DNA of 64,000 bases. It comes from Chionoecetes opilio. Its lineage: Eukaryota; Arthropoda; Malacostraca; Decapoda; Majidae. Each line of letters opens with the position of its first letter. Position 1 is the stretch's first letter. The position numbers and the translations under genes are program-made. Of this stretch, positions 21,646 to 30,735 are shown piece after piece. Where the stretch lies: the NCBI GenBank assembly GCA_016584305.1, contig JACEEZ010020909.1:62001-126000 (forward strand). Direction: 5' to 3'. Below the pieces are notes generated by a model that had not been told where the DNA came from, searched no databases, and was given only the letters and a program-made list of their open reading frames with translations.

Positions 21646-21998
21646 TTTTTTTTTTTTTTTTTTTGCCTACAGCACCGTTAGGCAGTGACTTCCAAGGGTG
21701 GGATCGTAGGCCCTGGAGGTTCACTCAAGGGCTTTGATGGTTGGCCCTCGCCCGTGGTGGCGCAGGCTGGATTTTTATAGTGATGCCTGTGATTAGAGGC
21801 TCATGCCGCCCCCCTGTGTCCTCCGATGCACTTGCAATTGAAGGTAGAGTTAATCGGCTGCATGTGTGTGTTCTTAGGCCACTGGATGGTGCAGAGAAAG
21901 ATTTTAAGTGGATTTGACAGCCCTCATCAAGGATCGAACTCGGGTCACCGATAACGCCACTCGGAGACGCTAACCACTCTGCTACCGCCTCCCCTAAA
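21646..21998 (-). repeat. tRNA-derived SINE, best-preserved copy
   Basis: On the minus strand it starts GGGAGGCGGTAGCAGAGTGG, which fits a pol III A box (TAGCAGAGTGG). About 40 bases later GAGTTCGATCC fits a B box. The spacing suggests a tRNA with a long variable arm such as Ser or Leu. A body of about 270 bp follows with GATGAGGGCTG, GGCCTAAGAA, TCACAGGCATCACTAT and CCTCCAGGGCC, then GTAGGC and a poly(A) tail (21,646-21,664 reversed). Other copies lie at 6,487, 12,790, 28,860, 35,936, 45,055, 51,531 and 62,293. Confidence 0.75.
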
Positions 21999-22001
21999 GC
22001 C

Positions 22002-22179
22002 CCGTACACACTACCACTCACCACCGTAGGCACTTCCCGTCGATCGAGTGTTCGTCACTCAAAAGTGGCAGTCTGGACAAGATGCCGACGAGCAAAATGT
22101 AAGTAACTCTGGCAACGGCATTGCTCGTCGGCAAGCAAAGACGGGAAGCACCGACGGTGATGAGTGGTAGTGTATACGG
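22002..22179. mobile_element. Small MITE with ~40-bp inverted ends
   Basis: The left arm CCGTACACACTACCACTCAC (continuing to GACGGG-type words near 22,040) is matched in reverse by the right arm ending GAGTGGTAGTGTATACGG. A second inverted pair (GCCGACGAGCAA and TTGCTCGTCGGC) lies inside. The element is 178 bp and has no coding capacity. It sits at the 5' end of the SINE head. It is present in both duplication units, but not in the P1 copies at 44,335 and 62,286. Confidence 0.7.
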
Positions 22180-22299
22180 TTTTTCGGTAGGCTTCTTCTT
22201 CTTCTTGTGACCTCTACCATTAGTATAGTATTATATTAGGCTTAGTATAGCTTGTATGTAGTTTTGTTTAGTTTTTTTCCTTTTGTTTGTGTTTTTCAC

Positions 22300-22790
22300 T
22301 TCAGGAGCAGCTGGTGTCGTGTGACCAGCAGTCTGTTTATGAGGTGCAGTCCGCCTTTGTTTACTAACAAAAGAAAACACCAACTGCGTTTGCGCGGAGG
22401 CGAATATTTTTTAGTAAATTGATGTAAAGGGCCTAACATGACTTGTTGATCAACAAATGCATGCCCAGGCATCCTACGACAACAAATCCGTCTGTGTGTA
22501 TCAACAAAAGGAGGGGGGGGGGGGGGTGCGAACTGCACATGCCCGGAGGTGAAAGTTTACTAACGAAGACTTGTTATCATCAAAAGCATTCGCAGGCGTC
22601 CTCCGACAACATGGCTGGACATTTACAGGAAAGATTAGCCAAATATAGGGATGAAATAGGCCCTTTACATCAATTTACTAAAATATATTCGTCTATGCGC
22701 ATGGGCAGTTCGCGTTTTCTTTTAGTAAACAAAAGCGGACTGCACCTCATAAACAGACTGCTGGTCACACGACACCGGTTCAAAGGCCTG
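22300..22790. repeat. Foldback (inverted repeat) region inside P1
   Basis: The left arm near 22,305-22,440 (GTGTCGTGTGACCAGCAGTC to AAAGGGCCTA) is inverted at about 22,655-22,780 (TAGGCCCTTTACATCAATTT to CTGGTCACACGACACC). In the centre two similar segments (GGCATCCTACGACAACA and GGCGTCCTCCGACAACA) are direct repeats, separated by a run of about 17 G at 22,509-22,526. Open frames across this region are incidental. Confidence 0.8.
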
Positions 22791-23234
22791 GCCTGTAAAG
22801 AATAGGCCACCGGTAATATCAAGATCAAGATCAAGTATCGCTTTGTAGGTCGTGGGAGATCGCCGGACCAAAGGCTTCACCGACAGCATCCGCTGGGTGA
22901 CTGCCAACTCAAGCTCAAGCTCAAGTTCCTCTCCTCATCCTCCTCTTCCTCTCCTCACCTCTAGTGTTGGCCGAAGCCACCACCCCGGGAGGCGGGTCAC
23001 AAACCCCCGGCTAACACCCAGTACCCATTCACTGCTGGGTGGACAGGGGCTCGGGGCATTTTCAGGGAATTTTTTTTGGGAAAAAGTGAGGATTATAAGC
23101 CATACAATACGACACACCTTGCACCGGAATAAATAACCATTTTTTCAGTGTTTTCAATACCCGAGTTTCGCGATCCTCGAGTTTAGCACTATGCCTTCGG
23201 AAAAAGGAAGCGCGAATCTCGGGAGGGTACTATA

Positions 23235-23505
23235 GTCCGTCAGCGCTATCAACGGCTATATGGGCATGTGGCACGCTACCCTGAAACCAATCCTTCTTAC
23301 CGGGTTGTGTCTGTAAGAGACAATCCGGCATGGAGGAGGCCAAGGGGGCGCCCACAAGGCTCGTGGCTGGGGCAAGTTGATGTTTCCTGTTGAGAGTTGC
23401 TTGGTATGGAGAGGGAGCCTGCATGGGGACTCGCGGGTGGTGACCCCTGGGAGTGGCGTCGTAGGGTGGGCGAGGCATCGCGCCCCCCCCGGTGTATGCC
23501 CCCAA
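23235..23505 (+). pseudogene. LINE-E RT C-terminal region, second part
   Basis: Continuing from 21,521 the frame reads YQRLYGHVARYPETNPSYRV, then SVRDNPAWRRPRGRP and WLGQVDVSC. Next comes a stop within CCTGTTGAGAGTTG, where the minus-strand copy at 41,478 has an Arg codon. It then continues EWRRRVGEA. This is the basic C-terminal block of LINE-E. The function of this block is not known to me. Confidence 0.75.
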
Positions 23506-23520
23506 AGATTGATTGATTGA

Positions 23521-24640
23521 AAGTCCAGAATGTTCTTGGACTATCCTTAACTAAATATCTTAATTGGAAATGTGACATCTCATCTCCTACTAAATCAGCT
23601 TCTATGAATTTAGGTGTTCTGTTTTCTATCTATTATTTTTTTCTCCCTTCCAGTTGTTTACCCTATACAGGGGCCTTATCTACCCATGTTTAGAGTATTG
23701 TATGCCTCTCATGTGTGGGGAGGATCCACTCACACAGCTCTCCGGAACAGGAAAGAGTAAAAAACATTTTGCCTCATTATCTCCCCTCCTCTAACTGACT
23801 GTCTTCAATCTCTCAAGCACCACTGCAATGTTGCTTCTCTTGCTAACTTAGGGTGTTATTTTCATGCTTACAGCTCTTCTGGACTTGCTTAGTGTATTCC
23901 TTCGCACCGCTGACAGCCTTGCTGCACAAAACTTCCTACTTACTCATGTCCCTATTCTGTCCATCTTAATAATGCAAGAGTTAACCAGTATATAACTGTA
24001 ATACTTAAATTGTTTAGGGTTGGATGTGTGATGAATGACACTGAAAATTGCAAAGTATGCCCATCAGTATAAGAGTGGATAAGACATTGAGTTTGACTTA
24101 GATTATTAATGAGTAATGCAAAGTAGAGTGGATAATAGGACAAAACCTGTGAAACACCACTATTGATAGATTTAGGGGAAGAATGACGACTGTTTACTTT
24201 CTACAATAGCTGCAATAGATCAGTTGGGAAAAAAACTACTTGAGATGAAGGTGCAGAGAGAAAGCTAGAAACTGAAAGAGGGTAATTTGGAGAGTAAAGA
24301 TTTATGCCAGACTATCAAAAACTTTTTTATGGGTCTGTGGCAACAGTAAAAGTTCCACTGAAATTCATAAATGAGGATGACCAAGATCCAGCTAGGAAAG
24401 CTAGAAGATCGCTAGTAGATCGCCCTTTATGGAATCCGTACTGGCAGTCAGGTAGGAGACTGTGAGCAGACTGTTGCAAATATGAGCCCTCTTCTCAGGT
24501 GTGATGACCTTTCCTACTATCTTTAGGCAGTATTAGCTGATATAAAGGCTCTAATATTCAGAAATGAGCAATGAGATGCAGAGTAGGAAGAAATACTGCT
24601 TGTCTCCATTAGTTAATTTTAGATGCTTGGCTTATTTCAA
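23521..24640. mobile_element. Two LINE-C fragments in opposite orientation
   Basis: Bases 23,521-23,990 are LINE-C C-terminal sequence on the + strand (LTLYRGLIYPCLEYCMPLMC is readable in frame pieces). Bases 24,000-24,640 are LINE-C RT sequence on the minus strand, including YQYGFHKGRST-like codons near 24,430-24,450 and the open frame at 23,952-24,143. Both pieces have stops. The head-to-head arrangement suggests 5' inversion during insertion (twin priming), or two events. Confidence 0.7.
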
Positions 24641-24688
24641 AATTTCCTGATATTCAATCTCATCCCATGATTCTTTGGTGGTACATAC

Positions 24689-24700
24689 GTGTGTGTGTGT
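24689..24700. repeat. Short (GT)n at LINE-A 3' junction
   Basis: Twelve bases of GT lie between LINE-C sequence and the reversed LINE-A tail (ATTTACCTAGTTG). Confidence 0.8.
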
Positions 24701-25936
24701 ATTTACCTAGTTGTATTTACCTAGTTGTAACATACAGGAAAAGAGCTATGCTCGTACTGTCCCGTCTCCAAATCTACTATTATCCAGCTTGCCTTTGAAG
24801 TCCTGAATACTTCTTGCATTAATCACTTTTGCATCAAGGTTGTTCCAGGCTTCTATGCTTCTATACGGGAAGCTGTATTTTTTTTTATCCCTCTTGCATG
24901 TTGTCCTTTTCATTTCTTCTCATGACCTCTTGCACTTCTATCGTCCCACACAAACAGATCTTCTATATCAATTTTTTCCAGACCCATTGATGCTCTATAT
25001 ACTGCTATAAAATCTCCCCTTTCTCTTCTTTTCTCAAGAGTTGGGAGTTTTAATCTTGAAAGTCTTTCTTCATAAGTTTAATCTCTCAGGCTTGGAGCCA
25101 TTTCTGTGGCTGCTCTTTGTATTCTCTCAATCTTCCTTATATCCTTCTTTTTATGTGGTGACCAAATCACTGCCGCATATTCCAACCTTGGTCGAATCAA
25201 AGATGTTATCAATTTCTTAATCATCTCTTCATCCAGATATTTGAATGCCATTCTTATATTCCTCAGCAACTGATATGTATTTCCTGTGATCTTGTTTATA
25301 TGCTTCTCAGGTGACAAATTATCCATAATCGACACTCCCAGATCTTTTTTGACCTTTGTTTTGATTATCCATTCATTTCCCATCGAATACTTTCCTCTCT
25401 GTCTCTTTTTGCTACTGCCCATTTCCATCACTTTACACTTTTTAGCATTAAACTCCATTTCCCATAGTTGACTCCATCTGAAAATCTTATGTAGATCCTT
25501 TTGTAAATCCTCACAGTCCTCTTTACTTTCTACCTTTCTTAGTAATTTAGCATCATCAGCGAATAAACTATAACTGTTCACTCCTTCTGTCATATCATTT
25601 ACATAGACCAAGAACATTACTGGGGCCAATACTGATCTTTGAGGAACTCCACTTATCACACTGCACCATTCTGCCTTCTGATCTTTTATTACTGTTCTCA
25701 TCTCTCTGTTGCTCAAAAAGTCTTCCATCCACTTCAGCAAACCACCCTTCAATCCTCCTACATGTTCTAGCTTCCAGAGCAGTCTCTTATGAGGTACCTT
25801 GTCAAATGCCTTCTTTAGGTCCAAGTATATGCAATTGACCCACCCCTCTCTTTCCTGTGTCACATCGATCACTTGAGTAAAAGCTTAATAAATTTGTTGT
25901 ACATGACATTCCTTCTCTAAATCCAAACTGGCCACC

Positions 25937-25941
<5 letters not shown>
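24701..25941 (-). mobile_element. LINE-A 3' half, copy 1 of unit 1
   Basis: On the minus strand the element runs from the RT region (starting near FGFREGMSCTTNL at 25,935) to the double tail ACAACTAGGTAAATACAACT at 24,701-24,728. It is bounded on both sides by GT/AC repeats, 12 bases at the 3' side and about 70 bases at the 5' side. The 5' part of the element is missing. Confidence 0.9.
25078..25872 (-). CDS. LINE-A reverse transcriptase fragment, 264 aa
   Basis: The open frame covers the RT palm and C-terminal region. Visible motifs are YLDLKKAFDKVPHKRLLWKL (box with the first catalytic Asp), SGVPQRSVLAPVMFLVYVND, and SLFADDAKLLRK (the ADD box with two catalytic Asp). Later come KDLGVSIMDNLSPEKHINKI and ITSLIRPRLEYAAVIW, typical of the RT thumb and connection in this group. 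The usual GVPQGSV has R in place of G. The N-terminal EN domain and fingers are absent, and a stop follows SLRD where the other copies continue. It would be part of ORF2 of an APE-type LINE of the CR1/Jockey assemblage; the exact clade is not determined. Confidence 0.85.
   Translation of the reverse strand: MIDVTQEREGWVNCIYLDLKKAFDKVPHKRLLWKLEHVGGLKGGLLKWMEDFLSNREMRTVIKDQKAEWCSVISGVPQRSVLAPVMFLVYVNDMTEGVNSYSLFADDAKLLRKVESKEDCEDLQKDLHKIFRWSQLWEMEFNAKKCKVMEMGSSKKRQRGKYSMGNEWIIKTKVKKDLGVSIMDNLSPEKHINKITGNTYQLLRNIRMAFKYLDEEMIKKLITSLIRPRLEYAAVIWSPHKKKDIRKIERIQRAATEMAPSLRD

Positions 25942-26011
<70 letters not shown>
25942..26011. repeat. (GT)n microsatellite between two LINE-A copies
   Basis: About 35 GT units lie exactly between the 5' truncated end of one LINE-A and the 3' tail of the next. 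The corresponding tract in unit 2 (33,159-33,227) has a slightly different length. Confidence 0.95.
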
Positions 26012-26013
<2 letters not shown>

Positions 26014-26355
26014 TTACCTAGTTGTAACATACAGGAAAAGAGCTATGCTCGTACTGTCCCGTCTCCAAATCTACTATTATCCAGTTTGCCTATGAAGTCC
26101 TGAATACTTCTTGCATTAATCACTTTTGCATCAAGGTTGTTCCAGGCTTCTATGCTTCTATGCTTCTATACGGGAAGCTGTATTTTTTTTTGTCCCGCTT
26201 GCATGTTGTCCTTTTCAATTTCTTCTCATGACCTCTTGCACTTCTATCGTCCCACACAAACAGATCTTCTCTATCAATTTTTTCCAGACCCATTGATGCT
26301 CTATACACTGCTATAAAATCTCCCTTTTCTCTTCTTTTCTCAAGAGTTGGGAGTT

Positions 26356-26688
26356 TTAGTCTGAAAGTCTTTCCTCATATGTTAAATCTCTCAGGCTTGG
26401 AGCCATTTTTGTGGCTGCTCCTTTTATTCTCTCAATCTTCCTTATATCCTTCTTTTTATGTGGTGACCAAATCACTGCCACATATTCCAACCTTGGTCGA
26501 ATCAAAGATGTTATCAATTTCTTAATCATCTCTTCATCCAGATATTTGAATGCCATTCTTATATTCCTCAGCAACTGATATGTATCTCCTGTGATCTTGT
26601 TTATATGCTTCTCAGGTGACAAATTATCCGTAATCCACACTCCCAGATCTCTTTCGACCTTTGTTTTGATTATCCATTCATTTCCCAT
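26356..26688 (-). pseudogene. LINE-A RT C-terminal part after a frameshift
   Basis: The frame begins MGNEWIIKTKVERDLGVWIT and continues through IRPRLEYVAVIWSPHKKKDI to SLRDLTYEERLSD. It overlaps the upstream frame; a 2-base deletion near 26,700 (CCTCTGTCTC against CCTCTCTGTCTC in unit 2) separates the two. In unit 2 the same region is one continuous frame. Confidence 0.8.
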
Positions 26689-27217
26689 CGAATACTTTCC
26701 TCTGTCTCTTTTTGCTACTGCCCATTTCCATCACTTTACACTTTTTAGCATTAAACTCCATTTCCCATAGTTGACTCCATCTGAAAATCTTATCTAGATC
26801 CTTTTGTAAATCCTCACAGTCCTCTTTACTTTCTACTGTTCTTAGTAATTTAGCATCATCAGCGAATAAACTCATATAAATGTTCATTCCCTCTGTCATA
26901 TCATTTACATAGACCAAGTACATCACTGGGGCCAATACTGATCCTTGAGGAACTCCACTTATCACACTGCACCATTCTGACTTTTGATCTTTTATTACTG
27001 TTCTCATCTCTCTGTTGCTCAAAAAGTCTTCCATCCACTTCAGCAAACCACCCTTCAATCCTCCTACATGTTCTAGCTTCCAGAGCAGTCTCTTATGAGG
27101 TACCTTGTCAAATGCCTTCTTTAGGTCCAAGTATATGCAATTGACCCACCCCTCTCTTTCCTGTGTCACATCAATCACTCTCGAATAAAAGCTTAATAAA
27201 TTCGTTGTACATGACAT
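26678..27217 (-). pseudogene. LINE-A RT palm region
   Basis: The frame of 179 codons contains MSCTTNLLSFYSRVIDVTQE, DLKKAFDKVPHKRLLWK, SGVPQGSVLAPVMYLVYVND and LFADDAKLLRT. The catalytic Asp residues and the GVPQGS box are intact. The frame ends aberrantly (QRKVFDGK) at the 2-base deletion described for the adjoining entry. Confidence 0.85.
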
Positions 27218-27224
27218 TCCTCCT

Positions 27225-27743
27225 CTAAATCCAAACTGGCCACCTGCGAGTGGGAGTCTCTTCCAAATATTTCAACCATCTGTCCTTTACAATTTTTTCA
27301 CACATTTTTGCCACTACACTTGTTAATGATACTGGCCTATAATTTAGTGGTTCTTCTTTGTCTCCTCCTTTGTGAATTGGCACAATATTTGCTCTTTTCC
27401 AATCAAGCGGGACTCTGCTCTCCTTGAGTGAACTCTCATTTACACTATGTAACTTTCCTGCTAGTTGGTTACTGCACTCTTTCATTATCCAATTCGACAC
27501 TCCATCTGGACCCGGGGCTTTTCTCACATCTTGACTTTCCATTAGCCTTTTTACTTCTATTACGTCTACTTTTATGTCTTCCATTATATATTCTTTTGCG
27601 ATTATATTTTTCGTTTTAAATTCTCTTGCTCCTGTAAATACAGTCTGTAAGCACTTACTCATTACCTCAGCCTGTTGTAATGCATCTTCGTACACTATGC
27701 CTTCTACTACCTTCAGCTTATCTATTCCTTCCTTGTTTTTCAT
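27225..27743 (-). CDS. LINE-A RT N-terminal region, 172 aa
   Basis: The frame contains MKNKEGIDKLKVVEGIVYED, RKAPGPDGVSNWIMKECSNQ, DWKRANIVPIHKGGDKEEPL and NYRPVSLTSVVAKMCEKI. These are the conserved first RT boxes of APE LINEs. It stops just before the palm frame at 27,217, with a small frame change between them. The upstream EN domain is missing because the copy is 5' truncated. Confidence 0.85.
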   Translation of the reverse strand: MKNKEGIDKLKVVEGIVYEDALQQAEVMSKCLQTVFTGAREFKTKNIIAKEYIMEDIKVDVIEVKRLMESQDVRKAPGPDGVSNWIMKECSNQLAGKLHSVNESSLKESRVPLDWKRANIVPIHKGGDKEEPLNYRPVSLTSVVAKMCEKIVKDRWLKYLEETPTRRWPVWI

Positions 27744-27844
27744 TTTTCCATTTATATATCTATAGAAAAGTTTTGGTTCGTTCTTACATTTTTCTATTAT
27801 ATTCCTCTCATAGTTACTTTCTTCGTGTGTGTGTGTGTGTGTGT

Positions 27845-28164
27845 ATTTACCTAGATGTATTTACCTAGTTGTGCTTTACAGGGCCTGGGCTACACTCGTG
27901 TGGTCCCGTCTCTGTATCTACATTTATCCAGTCTTTCTTTCAATTGGTGCACATTATGTGCCGATATCACCTCCTCATTTAGTCCATTCCAAACTTCTAC
28001 ATTTCTATGAGGGAAGCTGAACTTCTTTATGTTGTTCAGGCATCTCCCTTTTCCTAGTTGTTTTGTATGTCCTCTTGTGTATCGACCTTCTCTTTGTTTC
28101 CGAATCAGTAGTCTCCATTGTCTGTTTCTTCCATCTTTGTTATCAGCTTAAAAATTGTGTCTCT
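27845..28164 (-). mobile_element. LINE-B-type 3' fragment
   Basis: The minus strand carries a tail resembling that of LINE-A (ACAACTAGGTAAATACATCT) and a different coding end, with words for EVISAHNVHQLKERLD. It is flanked by (GT)n at 27,825-27,844 and 28,165-28,189. It is the third LINE 3' end in a row in the same orientation. Confidence 0.7.
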
Positions 28165-28189
28165 TGTGTGTGTGTGTGTGTGTGTGTGT
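28165..28189. repeat. (GT)n tract ahead of candidate exon
   Basis: About 12 GT units follow the truncated end of the LINE-B fragment. The tract is likely the remnant of the original intronic microsatellite. Confidence 0.9.
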
Positions 28190-28246
28190 TATTATATATG
28201 CAGGCATATACTACAGAATGGAACATTAATTATTTCAATATTTCAG

Positions 28247-28331
28247 CAAAGTCAATCTCTTCATGATATGGTTGAGGCTTCAAATGTCAGCACTGTCTCA
28301 GTGCTGCGCACCACGCCAGATAAGACATCAG
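28247..28331 (+). CDS. Candidate exon of an unknown host gene (unit 1)
   Basis: A good acceptor (TTATTTCAATATTTCAG) precedes the segment, and CATCAG|GTACGT is a good donor. In phase 0 it reads QSQSLHDMVEASNVSTVSVL and then RTTPDKTSG, without stops, and ends in phase 1. An earlier acceptor (TATATATGCAG at 28,193-28,203) is possible but opens a frame with a stop in phase 0. The exon is duplicated at 35,468-35,552. No domain was recognised. Its 85-nt length means that inclusion of both copies would shift the frame. Confidence 0.45.
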
Positions 28332-28572
28332 GTACGTTTGTGATGTATTTGTATAAAAACTTACATATGAAATGCAACACAAGTAAAAGCAGTTTGTGCA
28401 GTGAAAGTACTTTAATTGGCAATCCTTGTTTAGTGATTACATTCTGAATGAAACTGTATACTGTCGAACTTTAACATTAGCTTTCTCAACTCTCGTCTTG
28501 ATTCTGATAATTTGCGGGGAGGGCCGCCAGTTCCTTACGGTAATAGGTTTGATAATACACTAAACCTTATAA

Positions 28573-28592
28573 TTGACATTAGCTGTCCAATC
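28573..28592. other. Junction between the two duplication units
   Basis: Twenty bases match neither unit's flank. Immediately to the right unit 2 has lost several small pieces relative to unit 1 (for example about 8 bases around 28,605). Clustered small indels are unusual for an otherwise near-identical duplication. Confidence 0.7.
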
Positions 28593-28735
28593 TGTGATAC
28601 ATGGACTAATGCCTGAAAGGCGAATCGATGCCTTTGTAATAAGTGTCTTCCCAGAATCAGGAGTATCGCTGGGATGATTATGTGTCAAATCAGCGATTGC
28701 ACCGTGAGACTGAATCGAGGCCTATTACCTGCATA

Positions 28736-30447
28736 CAGTACCCTCCGTAGTTTTACGCTATCTAAGTTTCGCGATCCTCGAGTTTCGCGCTAAGTCCTAA
28801 ATTCTTACAATCCCGACTTTCGGCCATTATCTCCCCGAGTTTCGTGCTACTTCGTACACTTTTTTTTTTTTTTTTTTGCCTACAGCACCGTTAGGCAGTG
28901 ACTTCCAAGGGTGGGATCGTAGGCCCTGGAGGTTCACTCAAGGGCTTTGATGGTTGGCCCTCGCCCGTGGTGGCGCAGGCTGGATTTTTATAGTGATGCC
29001 TGTGATTAGAGGCTCATGCCGCCCCCCTGTGTCCTCCGATGCACTTGCAATTGAAGGTAGAGTTAATCGGCTGCATGTGTGTGTTTCTTAGGCCACTGGA
29101 TGGTGCAGAGAAAGATTTTAAGTGGATTTGACAGCCCTCATCAAGGATCGAACTCGGGTCACCGATAACGCCACTCGGAGACGCTAACCACTCTGCTACC
29201 GCCTCCCCTAAAGCCCCGTACACACTACCACTCACCACCGTAGGCACTTCCCGTCGATCGAGTGTTCGTCACTCAAAAGTGGCAGTCTGGACAAGATGCC
29301 GACGAGCAAAATGTAAGTAACTCTGGCAACGGCATTGCTCGTCGGCAAGCAAAGACGGGAAGCACCGACGGTGATGAGTGGTAGTGTATACGGTTTTTCG
29401 GTAGGCTTCTTCTTCTTCTTGTGACCTCTACCATTAGTATAGTATTATATTAGGCTTAGTATAGCTTGTATGTAGTTTTGTTTAGTTTTTTTCCTTTTGT
29501 TTGTGTTTTTCACTTCAGGAGCAGCTGGTGTCGTGTGACCAGCAGTCTGTTTATGAGGTGCAGTCCGCCTTTGTTTACTAACAAAAGAAAACACCAACTG
29601 CGTTTGCGCGGAGGCGAATATTTTTTAGTAAATTGATGTAAAGGGCCTAACATGACTTGTTGATCAACAAATGCATGCCCAGGCATCCTACGACAACAAA
29701 TCCGTCTGTGTGTATCAACAAAAGGAGGGGGGGGGGGGGGGTGCGAACTGCACATGCCCGGAGGTGAAAGTTTACTAACGAAGACTTGTTATCATCAAAA
29801 GCATTCGCAGGCGTCCTCCGACAACATGGCTGGACATTTACAGGAAAGATTAGCCAAATATAGGGATGAAATAGGCCCTTTACATCAATTTACTAAAATA
29901 TATTCGTCTATGCGCATGGGCAGTTCGCGTTTTCTTTTAGTAAACAAAAGCGGACTGCACCTCATAAACAGACTGCTGGTCACACGACACCGGTTCAAAG
30001 GCCTGGCCTGTAAAGAATAGGCCACCGGTAATATCAAGATCAAGATCAAGTATCGCTTTGTAGGTCGTGGGAGATCGCCGGACCAAAGGCTTCACCGACA
30101 GCATCCGCTGGGTGACTGCCAACTCAAGCTCAAGCTCAAGTTCCTCTCCTCATCCTCCTCTTCCTCTCCTCACCTCTAGTGTTGGCCGAAGCCACCACCC
30201 CGGGAGGCGGGTCACAAACCCCCGGCTAACACCCAGTACCCATTCACTGCTGGGTGGACAGGGGCTCGGGGCATTTTCAGGGAATTTTTTTTGGGAAAAA
30301 GTGAGGATTATAAGCCATACAATACGACACACCTTGCACCGGAATAAATAACCATTTTTTCAGTGTTTTCAATACCCGAGTTTCGCGATCCTCGAGTTTA
30401 GCACTATGCCTTCGGAAAAAGGAAGCGCGAATCTCGGGAGGGTACTA
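28736..30447. mobile_element. P1 element (unit 2)
   Basis: The ends, TA flanks and interior are the same as in 21,522-23,232, one base longer. The nested MITE lies at 29,216-29,393, the foldback region at about 29,514-30,005, and the G-run at 29,726-29,742. Confidence 0.85.
28860..29212 (-). repeat. tRNA-derived SINE (unit 2)
   Basis: This copy of the SINE at 21,646-21,998 differs by a single extra T near 29,085. The A-box and B-box words are intact. Confidence 0.75.
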
Positions 30448-30735
30448 TAGTCCGTCAGCGCTATCAACGGCTATATGGGCATGTGGCACGCTACCCTGAA
30501 ACCAATCCTTCTTACCGGGTTGTGTCTGTAAGAGACAATCCGGCATGGAGGAGGCCAAGGGGGCGCACACAAGGCTCGTGGCTGGGGCAAGTTGATGTTT
30601 CCTGTTGAGAGTTGCTTGGTATGGAGAGGGAGCCTGCATGGGGACTCGCGGGTGGTGACCCCTGGGAGTGGCGTCGTAGGGTGGGCGAGGCATCGCGCCC
30701 CCCCCGGTGTATGCCCCCAAAGATTGATTGATTGA

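Larger units (their letters stand above)
21522..23232. mobile_element. P1 element inserted in LINE-E
   Basis: The left end is CAGTACCCTCCGTAG after TA, and the right end is CTCGGGAGGGTACTA followed by TA. The interior, in order, is: subterminal GCGATCCTCGAGTTTCGC words; a SINE in reverse (21,646-21,998); a small nested MITE (22,002-22,179); CTTCTTCTTCTTGTGACC; a foldback region (22,300-22,790); a link with GGCCGAAGCCACCACC; and the right subterminal region. There is no transposase, so mobilisation would require an enzyme supplied elsewhere. Confidence 0.85.
20755..23519 (+). mobile_element. LINE-E (RTE-like) copy split by P1
   Basis: LINE-E sequence runs from about 20,755 to 21,521 and resumes at 23,233, with P1 in between. 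Removing P1 and one TA restores an uninterrupted frame across ITCIVRQRY. The 3' end is at 23,519 in an (ATTG)n tail, ATTGATTGATTGA. The 5' side is truncated and no endonuclease is present. RTE-like is my best assignment, from the (ATTG)n tail and the style of the C-terminal region; other non-RNase-H clades are possible. The minus-strand copy at 41,462-42,436 is the same family. Confidence 0.8.
26012..27824 (-). mobile_element. LINE-A 3' two-thirds, copy 2 of unit 1
   Basis: On the minus strand this copy starts in the segment before RT (YKNEPKLFYRY near 27,780) and ends with a single ACAACTAGGTAAATA tail. It is flanked by (GT)n on both sides. It contains three broken ORF2 frames. Confidence 0.9.
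21369..28572. repeat. Tandem duplication, unit 1 (7.2 kb)
   Basis: Bases 21,369-28,572 recur in the same orientation at 28,593-35,795 with an offset of 7,215 to 7,225. Differences are a handful of substitutions, small indels, and different lengths of the long GT tract. Both units contain the LINE-E 3' half, P1, LINE-C fragments, two LINE-A copies, a LINE-B fragment and a candidate exon. Unit 1 ends within the first bases of what is the P6 element end after unit 2 (TACACTAAACCTTATAA). Confidence 0.95.
28593..30734 (+). mobile_element. LINE-E 3' part with P1 (unit 2)
   Basis: LINE-E C-terminal sequence from the junction runs to 28,735, is split by P1 (28,736-30,447), and resumes to the ATTGATTGATTGA tail at about 30,734. 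It starts abruptly at the duplication junction and lacks the catalytic RT part that unit 1 has upstream. Confidence 0.85.

Noticed and set aside
21940..21998. A tRNA gene on the minus strand
   Set aside because: A- and B-box words are present, but the sequence does not fold into a complete tRNA and recurs as the head of a dispersed SINE.
27428..27868. + strand frames of about 62 codons opposite LINE-A RT, repeated at 34,653-35,243
   Set aside because: They are reverse-strand shadows of the conserved LINE-A coding sequence.
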